Source: Nymphaea colorata
Taxonomy: Eukaryota; Streptophyta; Magnoliopsida; Nymphaeales; Nymphaeaceae
Assembly (NCBI RefSeq): GCF_008831285.2
Contig: NC_045145.1
Location: forward strand, 18,802,040-18,866,039
DNA length: 64,000 bases
Direction of reading: 5' to 3'
Shown piece after piece: positions 1 through 12,916 of this stretch. The stretch's first letter is position 1. Every line of letters begins with the position of its first letter. The position numbers were made by a program, and so were the translations under genes. The notes below the pieces were generated by a model, which saw only the letters and a list, made by a program, of their open reading frames with translations, did not search any database and was not told where the DNA came from.

Positions 1-157
1 AGATGGAAAGAAAAGAACAGAAACATGAAAACATGAAGGAGAGGTTCCAAACATTAGGGGGGCTGTCTGTCTCTTACTAAATGGAGTGTTTCGTGTTAAG
101 CTGTAAATCTGAGGGAGGGTAAGTGCCCACATGTAAACAAACAAAAAATAAACATAC

Positions 158-737
158 TTCGTGTCTTAATCTTTTGTTCACAGCCTCTTGGTTTGGCCCT
201 TGAATGAGAAGGAAAAGCTTGCCCACGTCAGGCTGACTCCGGAGGATCTTCTCTATGAGCACTGCATCATATCAAGCAAATATTAATTCTTAATCACAAG
301 AGTTAAAACAACCGTAGGAACAAGTTAATGATTGTGAAAGTTATACGTTTTCCAACAAAGCCGGTTGTTCCTGTGATAAGCATGTTCTTATCTCGGAGGA
401 ACTCCTCGATCCCTAGACCACATTCGTCCTCTTCGTCTTCTTCAGCCACCTCCCTATCCTTCGGCGTCGTCAATATTCCTGCCCTTGTGACGACCAAATC
501 TCTTTTCGATTGAGATGTGCACTTTCGGTCCGCCATTCTCACGAGCGGAGCTGGTTGCGTGATTTTGAGCGGGAAAGAATTGAAGATGCAAGAGGCCGGC
601 TGTGGTGTGGACGACCGGAGATGATGGGCAGGGATGATGAAGCTAACGGAATAATTCGCAGGCACTTGATTAGCTGCTAGACGTGTAGCATTCATTGTGG
701 GAGGAGACATGAAAGAAAGGTGCCCTAAGCTAAACAT
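158..737 (-). CDS. Fatty acyl-CoA reductase copy A, exons 1-2 (partial, runs off left edge)
   Basis: 5' part of an alcohol-forming fatty acyl-CoA reductase (reduces fatty acyl-CoA/ACP to primary alcohol with NADPH). Exon 1 is 737..347 and exon 2 is 261..158 (104 nt, donor GTATGTT). Exon 1 encodes a long, Ser/Pro-rich, acid-poor leader that looks like a plastid transit peptide. An acidic stretch and the Rossmann nucleotide-binding motif TGTTGFVGK follow. Exon 2 continues with IEKILRSQPDVGKLF. The long leader places it with MS2/FAR2-type enzymes (family knowledge). An upstream in-frame ATG at 815 lies only about 15 nt from the likely TATA (829-837), so I prefer the ATG at 737. No stop or frameshift is visible. 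Exons 3-9 should lie left of the window. Closely related to copy B (21351-21930). Confidence 0.8.
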
Positions 738-2600
738 GATATGGTGATGAGGAAGGAAGAATATCTCGAGATTGATCTTTGCGGGAGGCTTGATAAGCTG
801 AAGAGTTTCGAGCATTGCACATGTTCTTATAGCAGTTTCAACGCCAGCGGCATGCTATAGGATGGATGATTTTCTATTTTTCTTTTGGGTGTACGGTAGG
901 TAGATCCATTCATTCTTGCCACCATTATTATATTTTTCTGCAGCTCTCATGAGAGGACCTTGTTCTTTCCATCTTTTAAGCACAAATAGGAGCGACGATG
1001 ATAATGGGAACGTAGATTGAAATCAAAAGGGCAACTGTGCGCGGGTCAAATCAGAGCGCTTAAAAAATTAACGGCGAGTGACAAGATTTAATTAACGAAG
1101 CTGGTTATGTACGTTCTACTGGTGCACACCGCTGCTAAAATTTCATGCGCCATTTTGATTAATGACGAAAATATCTTCATTTAATAGGAAAAAAAAACCT
1201 TCTTTGGAGGACAAAACCAAATCATAAAAGGACTTAAAAGACATTTTCTTTAATAATTTTCAAAATGCCATGGACAGTTTTTCTTTTGGCGCATGTTTGT
1301 TTTAATAATTGTTGTAAAAAAATCGTTTAAATTATTTCCTTTTTCATTATTTTTTTAATACTTACAGAACAAAAAATGAAATTTTATGATCATTAAAAAG
1401 GGAGGGTGGGGGACAATTTTTCAAATCCCCAACCACCCCCACCCGCAGTGAAAACCACCACTTCAAGCGGCAGTCCACCAGTTCAAGGAATCGGGTTTCT
1501 TGGTAACTATGGGCAAACTTAGCGGGGTCAAGAACCAGTTTGGCTTTGGGCCCTTTCCCGTGGTTGTCCCAATAGCGGCCCCACTTGCCGGTTAGTCCAT
1601 ACCAACTTATCAAAAGTTAAATTTAGATCAATCTATACTTATATCTGTTAAAATGCTTTTTAATAAAAAATTTTAGCTCTGCACACTCTACAACTCGGCC
1701 GCTTAAGACTAAACCAGCCAAACTCCAGCTCATCAAATTTTAATTTCACATGACTTCTAAGCCCAAGACCTTGTATTTATTTGGGCACCTAAAACAGTGT
1801 GCTGAGTCTGGAAAATGGTTTTCCTGTTTGCCTTGAGATATTTTTGCTACCCTAGTTTTGGGTCCCTTGAGATATTTCTATAGGTCTCCTCCATTTATTA
1901 ATTAAACAATTAAAAAATGTCAGAATTTGTCAATAAAACAATAAAAAAAGTCACAAACAGAGGCTTCGCTTACACAGGCAGACAACCACTTACTACCCCA
2001 TTCAATGTGCCGAGTTCATTGAAAATTAGGGATGGTAATGGATCGGACACGAATTAGATATATTCTTAAACGTGAAATATTTATATTTGGATTCGAATTC
2101 AAATATAGATAAACAAAAGTTTTATCCGAATCCAAAACCCTATTTCACAAACTAAATCTATTCATATCTAAATTCAAATCTAAATATGAAGCAATTGTAT
2201 GTCATTAGTGCTGACCATACAAAAAGTTGTGTCATTAATATTTCATTAAAGATCATAAAGAAAGTTAATTTCAATGACCATTCATTACCTTCTTTCAGAA
2301 AGCACTAGAAACTTCAAATTGGTGAAACTTCTAGCTCATTTTTAAAATGTAAGAGCATTAGATATAGGATGTTTGTTTAAAAATACATTCGATCCGAATC
2401 CGAACTAATGTGATTTCTCTCAACAATGTAATGGCTCCCATTAATGCAAACTCAATTATGAAAAAATTGCATATGGGTAGCAGTAACAACGCTGCACTCG
2501 ACTTTTGAAGGCAAACAAAGGTGTCCTCAACATGAAGGACAACCCAGTCCACCAATTGGGCACCACCAGTTTGTGGACTAAACATGCTAACAACGTGACC
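738..2600. repeat. FAR upstream region, duplicated three times in the window
   Basis: No gene. This non-coding stretch upstream of FAR copy A is repeated, with indels, at about 9583-10170 and 21931-22860. Shared landmarks include the 'ggcatgctatag' block, a 'ttaacggcga' segment and a 'cccatttattaatta' segment. A degraded TATA (CTATAAGAA on the minus strand) lies at 829-837. Around 2030-2200 there is an AT-rich segment beginning 'ggatggtaatggatcgga', which resembles the end of a hAT-type miniature element. It recurs at 22675-22860 and, more loosely, at 36120-36480. Confidence 0.6.
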
Positions 2601-2636
2601 GCATTAATGGTTGAGAGGAACGCAAATAATTAACTG

Positions 2637-3875
2637 ACCTTTCGTCAAACGACAGCTCACAATCACGTCAACTTCGTCCACGATATCTGCATAAAGAGTT
2701 GGGCGCTGATTATCTAGCTACAGACAGAAACGTCTCGTCAATTTCTCTGAATGGAAATGCAAGAAAGTTGTCACAATTTGCGTCATCATTTGCCAAATTG
2801 ATTCCATAAGCCAACAAATACTACATTGTTTTTCTTTTTTTTTTTTTCCTTTTTTCTTTGTATATATCCAACATTTTCTTAATAAAACATAAAAAGATAA
2901 AAGGGGATTTAAGATGCCGGCGCTTTCAGAAAATTAGTTTGGCAGGTACTTTGTTTAAACTAAAATGACGAGATAATGACTGCACCAAAATAAAAGGTAT
3001 GATGAAAATCAAAATTCAAAAAATGTGCATAAAAAACAATTGAGGGGTGTGTATATATATATATATATATAGATATAGGGAGAGAGAGTGAATGAGTGAG
3101 CGAGTGAGAGAGAGAGGAAAATAACCTTAACATAAGTCCAACAAAAAATTGAACCTGAAAAGAATGTTGCATCTAAAAGTCCACTCTTAATTCTTGTAAG
3201 AAGTTGAAGATACAACCATTCCCCCACAAGTTAAGAGAAATTAACGAGACATCATACAAAATGATGGATGTCATGCACACAAGAAAGAGAAAGAGAGAAA
3301 TTAGTGAATTTGAAACCATTTTGGTCACTGACAAGAAACCATATCTAAAGTTTTTGTTACAAATGTTTCTAAACAATTATGAGAATTTAATATAATTTAA
3401 TTAAAGCAGTTGTGATGAACTATATGTTTATAGAAACTAATTTAATATAAAGCATGTTTTAATTCAAATAGTTATGAGTGGCGCAGTTCCAAACATTTTG
3501 GGGCTGTCTTACTAAATAGAGCGTTTCGAAAGAATTGGCAAACAAAAATAAACATACTTCTTTAACACTTCAATGAGAGTCTCTACAAACTCAACCCACT
3601 TCCAGTTCCGGCTCCTGGTTTGGCAGATTCCAACCCACCCCCTTAGCAGTTTCGATTCAAATCCTGAAAAGGCGAGGAACTAGGACAACAATGTCATTAA
3701 TAGCCTCCCTTTATAAGCCCTTGAAGATCATTCACAATTTTCATACATGACTAAACACTTGAAGATCCTTCACAATTTTCATACATGACTAAATTTCTAG
3801 GATGTTACAGTCTCTTCCTTTGTTCCTTGAACGAGAATGAAAAGCTGGGTGACTCGGGAGTATCTTCTGCTAATT
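2637..3875 (-). pseudogene. FAR remnant E: decayed exon 3 (2637-2720) and exon 2 (about 3826-3873)
   Basis: The minus strand of 2637-2720 reads DVIVSC followed by corrupted sequence, matching the end of FAR exon 3, and the usual 'attatctag' acceptor lies nearby. About 1 kb upstream, 3490-3875 matches intron 2 and exon 2 of copies A/B ('ccaaacatt...gggctgtct' and 'aaagct...tatcttct') with many changes. The order fits a dead FAR copy on the minus strand. Nothing here could be translated. The middle holds a (TA)n run near 3051-3071 and a 38-bp tandem duplication at 3720-3795. Confidence 0.6.
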
Positions 3876-6471
3876 AAGAGGGAACTATATAAAAAGTGAC
3901 AAGCTATATCGAAACAAGTCCACTCGCACTTGAAACCCCTTGAACCTTTTTGAGACGACATGGGCGATCGATCACACAAGCCCACTTCGGATGCGAGTTA
4001 TACTGAAAGCAGGATCCTCAACGTTAGTTTTGAATACTATCGACACACAGGGATTGTTCGGCAAACTATAGAAAAAATGTTACATTCTGCGATTAACCTA
4101 CCAAAAAGTTAGGATAGATTCATACGCCGATATAATATAATATTTGATGAATCTACCATAATTATTTGATTGGGAGCAAAAGCAAAAGCAGATATTTGGG
4201 AAAGACAGTAAATGGTGGGACATCGAAGCACGCTAGATCAGTTGAAGCCAAAGCAAGGGCAAGCGAACCTGGATTTTTTGTAAAGATAAAAATGAAAATA
4301 GAAAAAATAAAAAAATAAAAAGACAAAAAGAACATTTCTTTTTTTAAAATTACGTAAATGTCCCTGCACTCTTATTGCATATGTTAGTTGCGTGCAGCTA
4401 TATTTTTTTAACATAAATTTTTTTTTTTTTAATATAATGTACATTTTTTATAATAAAATATACATTATTATTAAATAAAAATAATATGACAAAATAAATC
4501 GAATTGAATCTGCCCCCATCAGGTACATTATTGGGTCCGATGCCCAAGCTTACAGCCATGCCGTGGGTGCTTCAGGTCCGTAGTTCCACAACCCATTGCC
4601 GCTGTGCTGCAATCTTAGGAAACCCACCTTTAGACGACGGAGACCAGCGAAGCTCGGGTTTATCAAATTTTAATCGAACTCGAGTTCGATACATGAGAGT
4701 TTCGAGTTCAAGACCTTGAATTTGGGTTCCCTATACTACTGCGCCGGTTAAAGAATAAAAAAAAAAGTGATCACGAGCGAGCATTAAACTTGTATATTGG
4801 CACCAAACAGGACAAATTATTGCCGTCCAATGTTCAGCCATGGATAAATATTTTCCTTTCCGGCCAAGCAATCTCCATGCCATTTTGTCCACCGATGGAT
4901 GTGAATCCGAATATTTTTAAGTATTTTTGGAGACCCAATTATGTCACTGACAAATGAGTAAGGGGCACAGCTTAAGTGGTTGGGTAGATCATAGGTATTG
5001 AGAGGTACTATTGTTATCGCTGACACTCATGGAGCTAATTGAATGCATAAAAATCACTGATTGGCCAGGCAGCTCGAGTGGGTGCGACTCAGCCTGATGA
5101 TTCATTTATAATATTATTTTATTTAAAAATATACATACGTCTTATTGTAATATATATATATATATATATATATATAATCAAAATTGCAGGCAGTTTGGGC
5201 TGGGCCTCGGTTTCTTTCATGGGCCGGCTGCACCCCAGCCCTATGGCCAGTCGTAGGTCCCATGGATGAGATAAGAAAATTTTGAAAGATCAGATTACAC
5301 TAGAATTAGAGGTGTCCATGAATGTTACTTAGACATAAAAAAGATATGGGTATTTTTGCTAGCTTTTAATCACGTATACTACATCCATAATTTTAGAGTG
5401 TAACTGAAGCATTATTTTAGTGTTACTATCAGGTTACATCGACCGCATCCTCACAATTTCCCCACCCCAGACCTACTTGCTTCTATACACACCACTTGGC
5501 TTTGTATTTAACGTTGAAGCTCATCTGAACACTTTAATGTATCTTGTTGCGTTCATATGTTCTTCGAATCCTACTGCAGTTATTTTGGTTCTTGTACTAA
5601 GAAAACTCGTCATTGTTGGTTATTTATCTATTTGGTGTGGTTATTTATTTAATTTCTGTAAATTTGGAAAATCTGGAAATATATTTTTTTATCATCAAAC
5701 ATAGAAATATATTTCTGAAAATATATTTCTCAATCATCACACACATATCAAAATAGAAATCAAAAAGATTTTTCTCATTCCATTTTTCCAAGAAATATAT
5801 TTTCAGAAATATATTTTCAAGCCATCAAACGGCCCTATAATGAAAATCTCTCCTTAAAGTTACTCAATAGTTAATTTGTAAAGTCCAATTCGTTGTGGCC
5901 AAAATGGGAATCTTGGAGCAGGTGATTGAAATCGCATCAATGCCCATTTTATTTCGTCGTGGTATAATTCGCTAGTGAGACGTTCCATATTTTGTTGATT
6001 TCCCTGTTTCATTTAACTGTAATGAAGTTATTTGTGGCTCTGTAGTTTCTTACAGAGATACATCGTTGGAGGCCATCTTTTAACGGCAATGTATTATATG
6101 AGCCAGAGACTCCACTTAGCCTGCAAAGGCTTCCCTAATGTACCACTTTGCTAAAACAATTAAAAAAGCATGAGATAACTTTATTTTTAAAAGGAGCGTT
6201 TGAGATGATAAAAATAAAAATAGTTTTGCATCGTAAACACCATTTCAAGTAAGCTGGGCTATATGAAAACTGAGTATGAGTTTGCCAAAACTTAATCAGG
6301 GGATGTTTGGATGACACGACAAATCTAATTTTTAGAGGTGCAATTGAATGATGTCCAAAATAAGTTTTGCCAAAAAAAGGTGCTTTAGTCCTAATACTCA
6401 GACAAGCGTTTGTTTGTTGCAAAGCTTGTCTTTTAAAAAGAAACGAGTAACCGGACACCCCTAGAATGTTC

Positions 6472-6524
<53 letters not shown>

Positions 6525-7010
6525 GTTCTATTGCCCAACCATACTAATAACCGGTTTTTCAAAACTGTTGCGAAACTAGTTTCCAAATAAGTAATTTTTT
6601 TTTTAGTGTCATCCAAAGCTACCATAATGTTCTTTAAGAGAGGGAGAGAAAAGGTACGAAATGCACTTTCTTAGGTTTTTTCATGAACTTTGACATGTAA
6701 GGGGGTGGAGCCAAGGTGTTGACTGTAGGGGCCTTGGCCGCCCACCCTCGGTCTTCAAAGTTTAAAAAAAAACAAATACGTGCAGTTTTTAAAAGTTTTC
6801 ATTTATCATGATATAAAAATTTTAAAAATTATATTTCAACTCCTGTCCTGCTAAAATTTTAAAACTATAGTTCGACCCTTCTAATAAAAAAATCTTAACT
6901 CCATCCCTACATGTAAGCAAAGGTACATGGATTTGTTAGTTTTTTGAATAGTAATCACATTGGGACAATTCGATCAGTCCTTAGAGTGTAATTGACCCAT
7001 TATTTTAGTG
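3876..7010. other. Intergenic, no gene recognised
   Basis: AT-rich spacer. It contains (TA)n runs at about 5150-5176 and 6475-6520. A fold-back at 5700-5836 carries the inverted words 'gaaaatatatttct' and 'agaaatatattttc' and ends in 'catcaaacggccct', which looks like part of a miniature inverted-repeat element, but its other end is not clear. This stretch is absent from the sister duplicated block at 21.2-25.9 kb, so it was either inserted here or deleted there. Confidence 0.4.
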
Positions 7011-7018
7011 TTACCAAG

Positions 7019-8274
7019 TCAAAGGATTGATTTTCCGTCAGCTGTGAAGAAGTTATAGACATGGTCGGGGATGTTTCTGCTTTGCATTCATATAGGTGTT
7101 GTAACCAGTCGACCACTGATTTGAGTGGTTAGAAATCCTAATAAAAAATATAGGGCCTTTGTGTCTGAGTCTGGACAGTGCCATATAAAGGGGAATATAT
7201 AAACAGTGAAAGAGAAAAAAGCAGACTTGACATATATGATACTATTGTCCTGATCTAGTTATCAAGATATTGGAGCTTGCTAGATCAGGCTATATTTGCT
7301 GGTTGTCACTTTGTGAACTTCCATCTTCCCCACTTCAAGCCAGATGAATATTTGAAGCATCTGGTAAATAAAATCCTTCCGGTTGCTGCCAAACAGGGGT
7401 AAGCTAATCAGCTAAATAATGGAAAAAATGTGTGCCCTCATGGCTTTGAAGAAGTCAGTGAATTTACATCTCATGCACAAGATCATGACTTTGTGAGATT
7501 GGTTCTTCAAGGTGCATAGGTATAATCAAACATCTGTGAGATTGGTTCTTCAAGGTGCATAGGTATAATCAAACATCTGTTGCAGAAAAGATTGGAGAGG
7601 TATTATATTCCCTACGTCACATGCACCTTTCAATGATTAATGAAACTTGACCTTTTACCAACCAACAAGGACAACTCAATCAAAATAGCTTCCTTCTATT
7701 CTCCCCCTAGCCAAAGCCAGGGTTGGAAGAAACTTTTACTTATGCATACGCACCATATTAGTGCAGGAATTTTCATGCACCAGTATGGTTAATAACTAAA
7801 ACACCCTTAGTTCAGACTTGAAAAAAAAAATGAAAATGAAATAAAGAGAGACAGAGAGAGAGAGGAAGGGAAGGAGAATAGAGAGGTTAAAAACTTAAAC
7901 ATCAAACGCTGGATCCTCGGCGTTAACTGTAGGTACTGTTGGCAAATTTCTATCTTGCGATTTCAATTTCCTTGTCACCAAACTTTTACTTGTAAGTATT
8001 TTTTTTTTTTTAAAAGGCTTTTCTATGGTTTCCCGATGGAAGTTGAGGCCGATGGAGACGAACGCCACATTCTCCGAATAATTAACGGACCTTCCATCAA
8101 ACCTTGTGTTTGCAGCGCGGCTTGCAATCACCATGATCACGTCAACTTTTTAATCCTCTAACAATGAGCCGTCAACGGCATGTCCAACTACTTGACCAGC
8201 TTGCTTAGCATAAAAGCATTTTTGGAACTCCCATCCATTCCTATCAGACCCTTGAAGAGTTCTGCGTCGATTAT
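7019..8274 (-). pseudogene. FAR remnant D2: decayed exon 7 (about 7025-7080) and exon 3 (8091-8274)
   Basis: 8091-8274 on the minus strand is FAR exon 3. It still has the acceptor 'ctag' at 8275-8278 and ends in AANTRFDG, but contains in-frame stops (for example after AFMLSKLVK) and is about 16 nt shorter than the 200-nt exon of copies B and C. 7019-7100 matches FAR exon 7 and its flanking intron ('ccgtcagctgtgaagaagtt'). Both pieces have partners at 22905-24344. A 43-bp direct duplication occupies 7492-7577. Confidence 0.65.
7492..7577. repeat. 43-bp tandem duplication
   Basis: Two identical 43-bp units in direct tandem, starting at 7492 and 7535 (each begins 'tgtgagattggttcttcaag'). Confidence 0.9.
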
Positions 8275-8745
8275 CTAGTTAAAGAACAAAAGGTTCCATC
8301 AATTTCTCTCCATGGAAATGCAAGAAAGTTGTCACAATTTGGGTTATCATGAGTTGCTGGCAAATATTTTGGTTTTCTCTGCCCTTCCTGTTGCTCATCT
8401 TCTCTTGATCTCCTGTCTCATTTTGTCTTTTGCCCTTGGATTACGCAACGGTTTCTTATTTATATATTTAAGTGATCTGGTACTTTCTCAACGAATACAA
8501 GGGATGGAGCCCGACCTCCAGTACTAGCGTTGCAGTAGAACCGTGTTGGGACACTATTTGCCGCACATTTTGCATAAATTGTCAATATAAGCATGCGTAG
8601 AAATACACAAAGGCACTCTACATATAAGCATACAGAGACACACGAAAACACATAGACATAAGTTTTATATATATATATATAAGGCATTTTTTTTATCCCT
8701 CTATGCGCATCTTATCATGACTTTAAGATCAGCTATATATTTCGC

Positions 8746-9660
8746 TCAAGCATAGCCACGAATGACATGCTTCCGAAGGCCATGAAGGTGCTCGTTGACA
8801 ATGTAATCCCTCCATTCGATCGCTGCCACATCAAATGTGAAGTTCATTATCTCCTCTCGAGACATTTCCTTCATCAATTTTTTGTCATTGGCGATATCAA
8901 ACCTGCAATTCATCAATCATATGAAAATCCACTTTTTCCATTTTAATTATTGCAGTGAAAGAAGCATGTAGTGGTTCATACATATGTGTGAGTGAGTGGA
9001 TTGATTTACTTGAACACCTTACCTTCCTTTGTAACTTGTCTATGGCGCGTATGCCATCGATAACTTTTTTAACATCATGTTCGTGCCCTTCACTTCTTTT
9101 GAGCTACCATTCCTCTCAGCTGACAAATGTGAAGATATGGCTGCCAGTGTGTCGAAGAGCTTCACCCTCTCCACTCGAACCGCTTTTCCTTGTGAATCAA
9201 TGAAAGGAAAGGAGTGATAGTGCTCATAACAGTGTTCAAACAGCTCATCCCATCGTAAGGGGTTTATGGAACTTGTTCCGGTGTGATAAATGTTCAGCCC
9301 TGCAACACCTGACGATCCATGCCTTGCTATTGCAGCCAAGATTGCGTTTACGACCATGTCTGCAGGCACCTAAAATGATTACATATACAACCTGAACATT
9401 AGTTTTGTGCCAAGTTGAAAGAGAGAGAGATCAGAGAGAGAGATGGGTACCAAGTCAGCAATCGTTTCTCCTCCTGCCGTGAAGAAGTTCAGTCGGCCTT
9501 TCCCGTAGTAGACCATAATCGGGTCTAGCATCCTAGAAGGCCGAGAGAATGCTTTATTTTACATACATAGCTATGGAAAACTTATGACGAGGGAGGCTTG
9601 ATAAGATGATGAGTTTCGAGCATCGCAGTTGGCAGTTTCAAGTTTCAACGCCAGCGGCAT
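8746..9660 (-). pseudogene. Fatty acyl-CoA reductase copy D, 5'-deleted (exons 7-9 only)
   Basis: Exon 7 is 9532..9451, exon 8 is 9369..9023 and exon 9 is 8902..8746, all with consensus splice sites. They encode the C-terminal FAR region (VYYGKGRLNFFTAG, VPADMVVNAILAA, then WRDYIVNEHLHGLRKHV). An in-frame TAG at 9042..9040 in exon 8 truncates the protein, exactly as in copy C. Exons 1-6 are missing. Just upstream of exon 7, at about 9577-9583, the sequence switches from intron 6 to the leader of exon 1 (9583-9660). The gene is therefore the product of an internal deletion or unequal crossover. From about 8721 to 9577 I see no difference from 25051-25907 (copy C). Confidence 0.85.
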
Positions 9661-12600
9661 GCTATAGATGATTTTTTATTTTTTTTCTTTTTTTTTGGGT
9701 GTATGGTAGGTAGATCCATTCATTATTGACGTGGGTAGAGTCAGAACACTTAAAAAGTTAACGGGGGGCGACAAGTTTCTAATTAATGATGGTGAAAATT
9801 TCATGGGCCATTTTGATTAATGATGAAAATGTCTTTATTTAACAGAAAAAGCCTTTTTCTAAAAACAAAACAAAATCATAAGAAGACTTAGAAACATTCT
9901 TTAAATAATTTTGAAAATGTCTTATTTTTTTTCTTTTGGCGTATGTATGTTGCCTCGTACACGTGCATTTTTTTTTTGTCTGCTTTTCCCGGCAGAGCTG
10001 AAGCAGCAGTCCACCACTTCAAGGATGCAGTTTTTTTTTCTATGCTTTTGGTGTATTTTCCTGATGGCTTCGGTTGAGATATTTTCACACCCTTAGTTTT
10101 GGTCCCTTTGAGTTATATCTATAGGTTGCCCCCATTTATTAATTAAAATCACAAACAGAGGCAAAAAAAAAAAAAAACTAAGTTCCCATATTGCAAAAAA
10201 GAAGCTCACCGAAATATGAGAGAGCAAGAATTTTCAACAAGCAACTCCCTCCCCAAAAGAAAGCCCCATCTTGAGATCCAAAAAGTTCATATTACTAAAA
10301 ATTTTTCAAAATCTCAATGATTTCTCTCAATAATATTATTATTGATAGGACAATAATGCCTCCCCACCCTATGTAAACTCAATTACGAAAAAATTACATC
10401 AATATTAGAGGTAAACCAAGGGAGCCTCAACTTTACGTATGACTTGAAATTTAAGCACTGATTTGTAATTCTTTTAATTACTTTTTATATATGTGCCTGT
10501 GGGAGGCATTTACGGACCCGCATCATTGAACGTATATAGCGGTGTTTGTCAAACTTTAAAAGAATGCAGAATTTTAAAGTCGTATTTTACTGCCTTCCCT
10601 GAAATTCATGACTCGCATGCATGTGCTCCGAGGGATTTCTTGAGTTTTTTTTTTTTTTGATCAGTTATGCAGGAGATCCTGGTAGCTGGAGACTCCCATC
10701 AACATAAATATAGATCCAACAAATATGATTGGTGCTTTTGTTTAGGTTTGATGGCCCCCAGATTTGAAGTCCATGGATACCACAGATCTTGAAACCGCGA
10801 ATCACCCAAGTGTTCATGACTTTTATAATGTAATGTGGATTCGAATGTGATATGGAATGCATGGTTGTGACATCATCCACTGTTTAACTTAGTAGAACAT
10901 ATTGACATACCGTCTTCGTTTGAAAAAAAATGCGTCGTTATTGGTTTCTTCTCGAATTTTGACCAATAAATTAGTAATCAGAAAGATCTCCCGTCGTCCC
11001 GCGTCTGTTATTCGTTGAACGCACTCGCCACACCGTAATGTACTCATTTTCTTCTGAAAAATCCTTCGGCTCTAGCTTTTTGTAATTAACAACCTAAACG
11101 TCATTACTCAAACGGCGAGTGATCTAACGAAATCAATTTGTTGCTCCCGGCCCTACTGGGGTTTCCGTTCTTAAAAGGTTCATTGTCATTAAAAAAGAAA
11201 AGAAAAAAGGGCAATATTTCATTTGTATTAAATGAGTAAAATTTTTTCCTTAATTTTTGTGGTATTGAATGGTATTTTAATTTTTTTATGTTAATCAAAT
11301 ATTTGTCAAAAATAATTCAAAGTTTCAAGCATAATCGTTCTTTAAAATTAAGTCAAATTGAAATAAGTTCTACAGCGTCAAGGAGCATCAAACAATAGCA
11401 AACACAATACCTATGTACCATATGTTCATATAGGCCTCAAAGGAAGACATGACCTTCGAGACATAAACATTGTGGTGGTACGGCGGAAGTAATTTTTCCC
11501 AAATAAACATTCAAAAAATATGTATTATAAAAGAAAAGGAAGGATACTTTTGTTAGAGTAATAGATGATAATGTTTGGCCGCTGAAACTTTGGTTTTCAG
11601 AAATCCAAGGTGTGCATGGCCGGTGATAGGGCTGGGCTAGGGAAGGGTCCCTCCTTTTTCACTAAGCTGCCGGTGTAGGCACCTAAGTAAAGAGAAAAGA
11701 GGTCATCTTTTCTTCTTTCATTTATTTCCTTTTCCTTCTTCTACTATCACACCAACACTGTTCTTCTACTATTATATTAATAATTTTTTATTTTGTTTCA
11801 TTTTTTTTGTTTTGCTTTTTTTTCTTCCCCTTCTTTCTCGTGGTAGTTTCCCTTCATATACTGTTTTTTATATGCCTATATATACAGGTGCTCCCTGGGC
11901 AGTTCTAGGGCCTAAGAATTTTTTTTCCCTTCTCTCTCCGTCTAATTTTACTTTCTTCGTTCTTTTTCTTTTGTTTTTTTCCTTAGTTTTCTTTTTTTTT
12001 TTTTCTTTTCATTCTTCATCTTCTTCCTTGTTATATTTTCCCATTTCATATACTGTTGTCTCCCTGCCTTGGCTTGCCTGGTGGGCCACCGCCGAGTCCC
12101 ACCTCGTACTTCTGACTACTAAAGTAATGAGTACAAAGGCCTTGTGATGGTACACAAACTATTGGATGAAAATGTCGGCGTATTTGCTACGGATGTTTAC
12201 ATAAGAAACATCTAGTCTTAAAGGTGAAATGAATATTCAGCTCAGTTGACGACAAAAATCGCAAGTGAATTTAGGTTAAGCAGTGAAGGCTGAAAAGAAA
12301 TATAAAAAAGTTAAATCACATTGTTGACTGTATCTGCTGTCCAAGTATCCCAATTTTTTTAGCATATCATCTGTGTGGATAAGCATGGATAAGCTTGCAA
12401 AGAAAAATGTCTGTTGTTATAGCTGAAGCATAATGCAGATTATTATGCAGCTTGTGGGTGTGGTTGCATGCTCCTCCACTTGGGTTCTCATTTGATATTC
12501 TTTTCCATATAAGCTTGTTTCTTATGTTAGATTTTGATTATATTATGAAGCCTCTAATAAGGCCTGCATGTTCGCTTGGAATGATGCTCCGATCATAATG

Positions 12601-12707
12601 AGCGGTGATTGGATAATTTGGATTGAAAATGACTTTTTCCTCCAATTGCCTTTGTGGTTTTTTCCCTTTCTTGTTTCCAGGTTGACATTTTCGGCTTTTT
12701 ACTACAG
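9661..12707. other. Intergenic; FAR promoter copy, then unassigned sequence
   Basis: 9661-10170 repeats the FAR upstream region. The rest holds no coding pattern I recognise. 11700-12050 is strongly pyrimidine-rich on the plus strand, and long T/C-only runs create a spurious ORF. 12350-12707 is probably intron and eroded upstream exons of the DPB2 pseudogene that follows. Confidence 0.4.
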
Positions 12708-12916
12708 CATAAAGTTCTACATGCAGGAAATTGTGTTTTTTCGGCATGATCTACTCTACAGAATGTGTTGATCTTGCCTTATTCCTCCTACAAAGGATGA
12801 GACAGATGATCCTTTGAGCATGTAAAGTTTCCTTCTGTTGTAGTTGCAATATTCTTTCCTAAACAGAACCTCTAATGAAAGCATCTTTGTTTGATGCAGC
12901 TTGTTGTTACCATTGC

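Noticed and set aside
738..815. Upstream in-frame ATG at 815 for FAR copy A (and at 22008 for copy B)
   Set aside because: It lies only about 15 nt from the likely TATA box, so it is probably not in the mRNA. Copy C has no ATG at that place.
8955..9203. 82-codon plus-strand ORF, duplicated at 25285-25533
   Set aside because: Antisense shadow of FAR exon 8 in copies D and C. It is conserved only because the two copies are identical.
11812..12147. 111-codon Phe/Leu/Ser-rich ORF
   Set aside because: Comes from a pyrimidine-rich tract, not from coding constraint.
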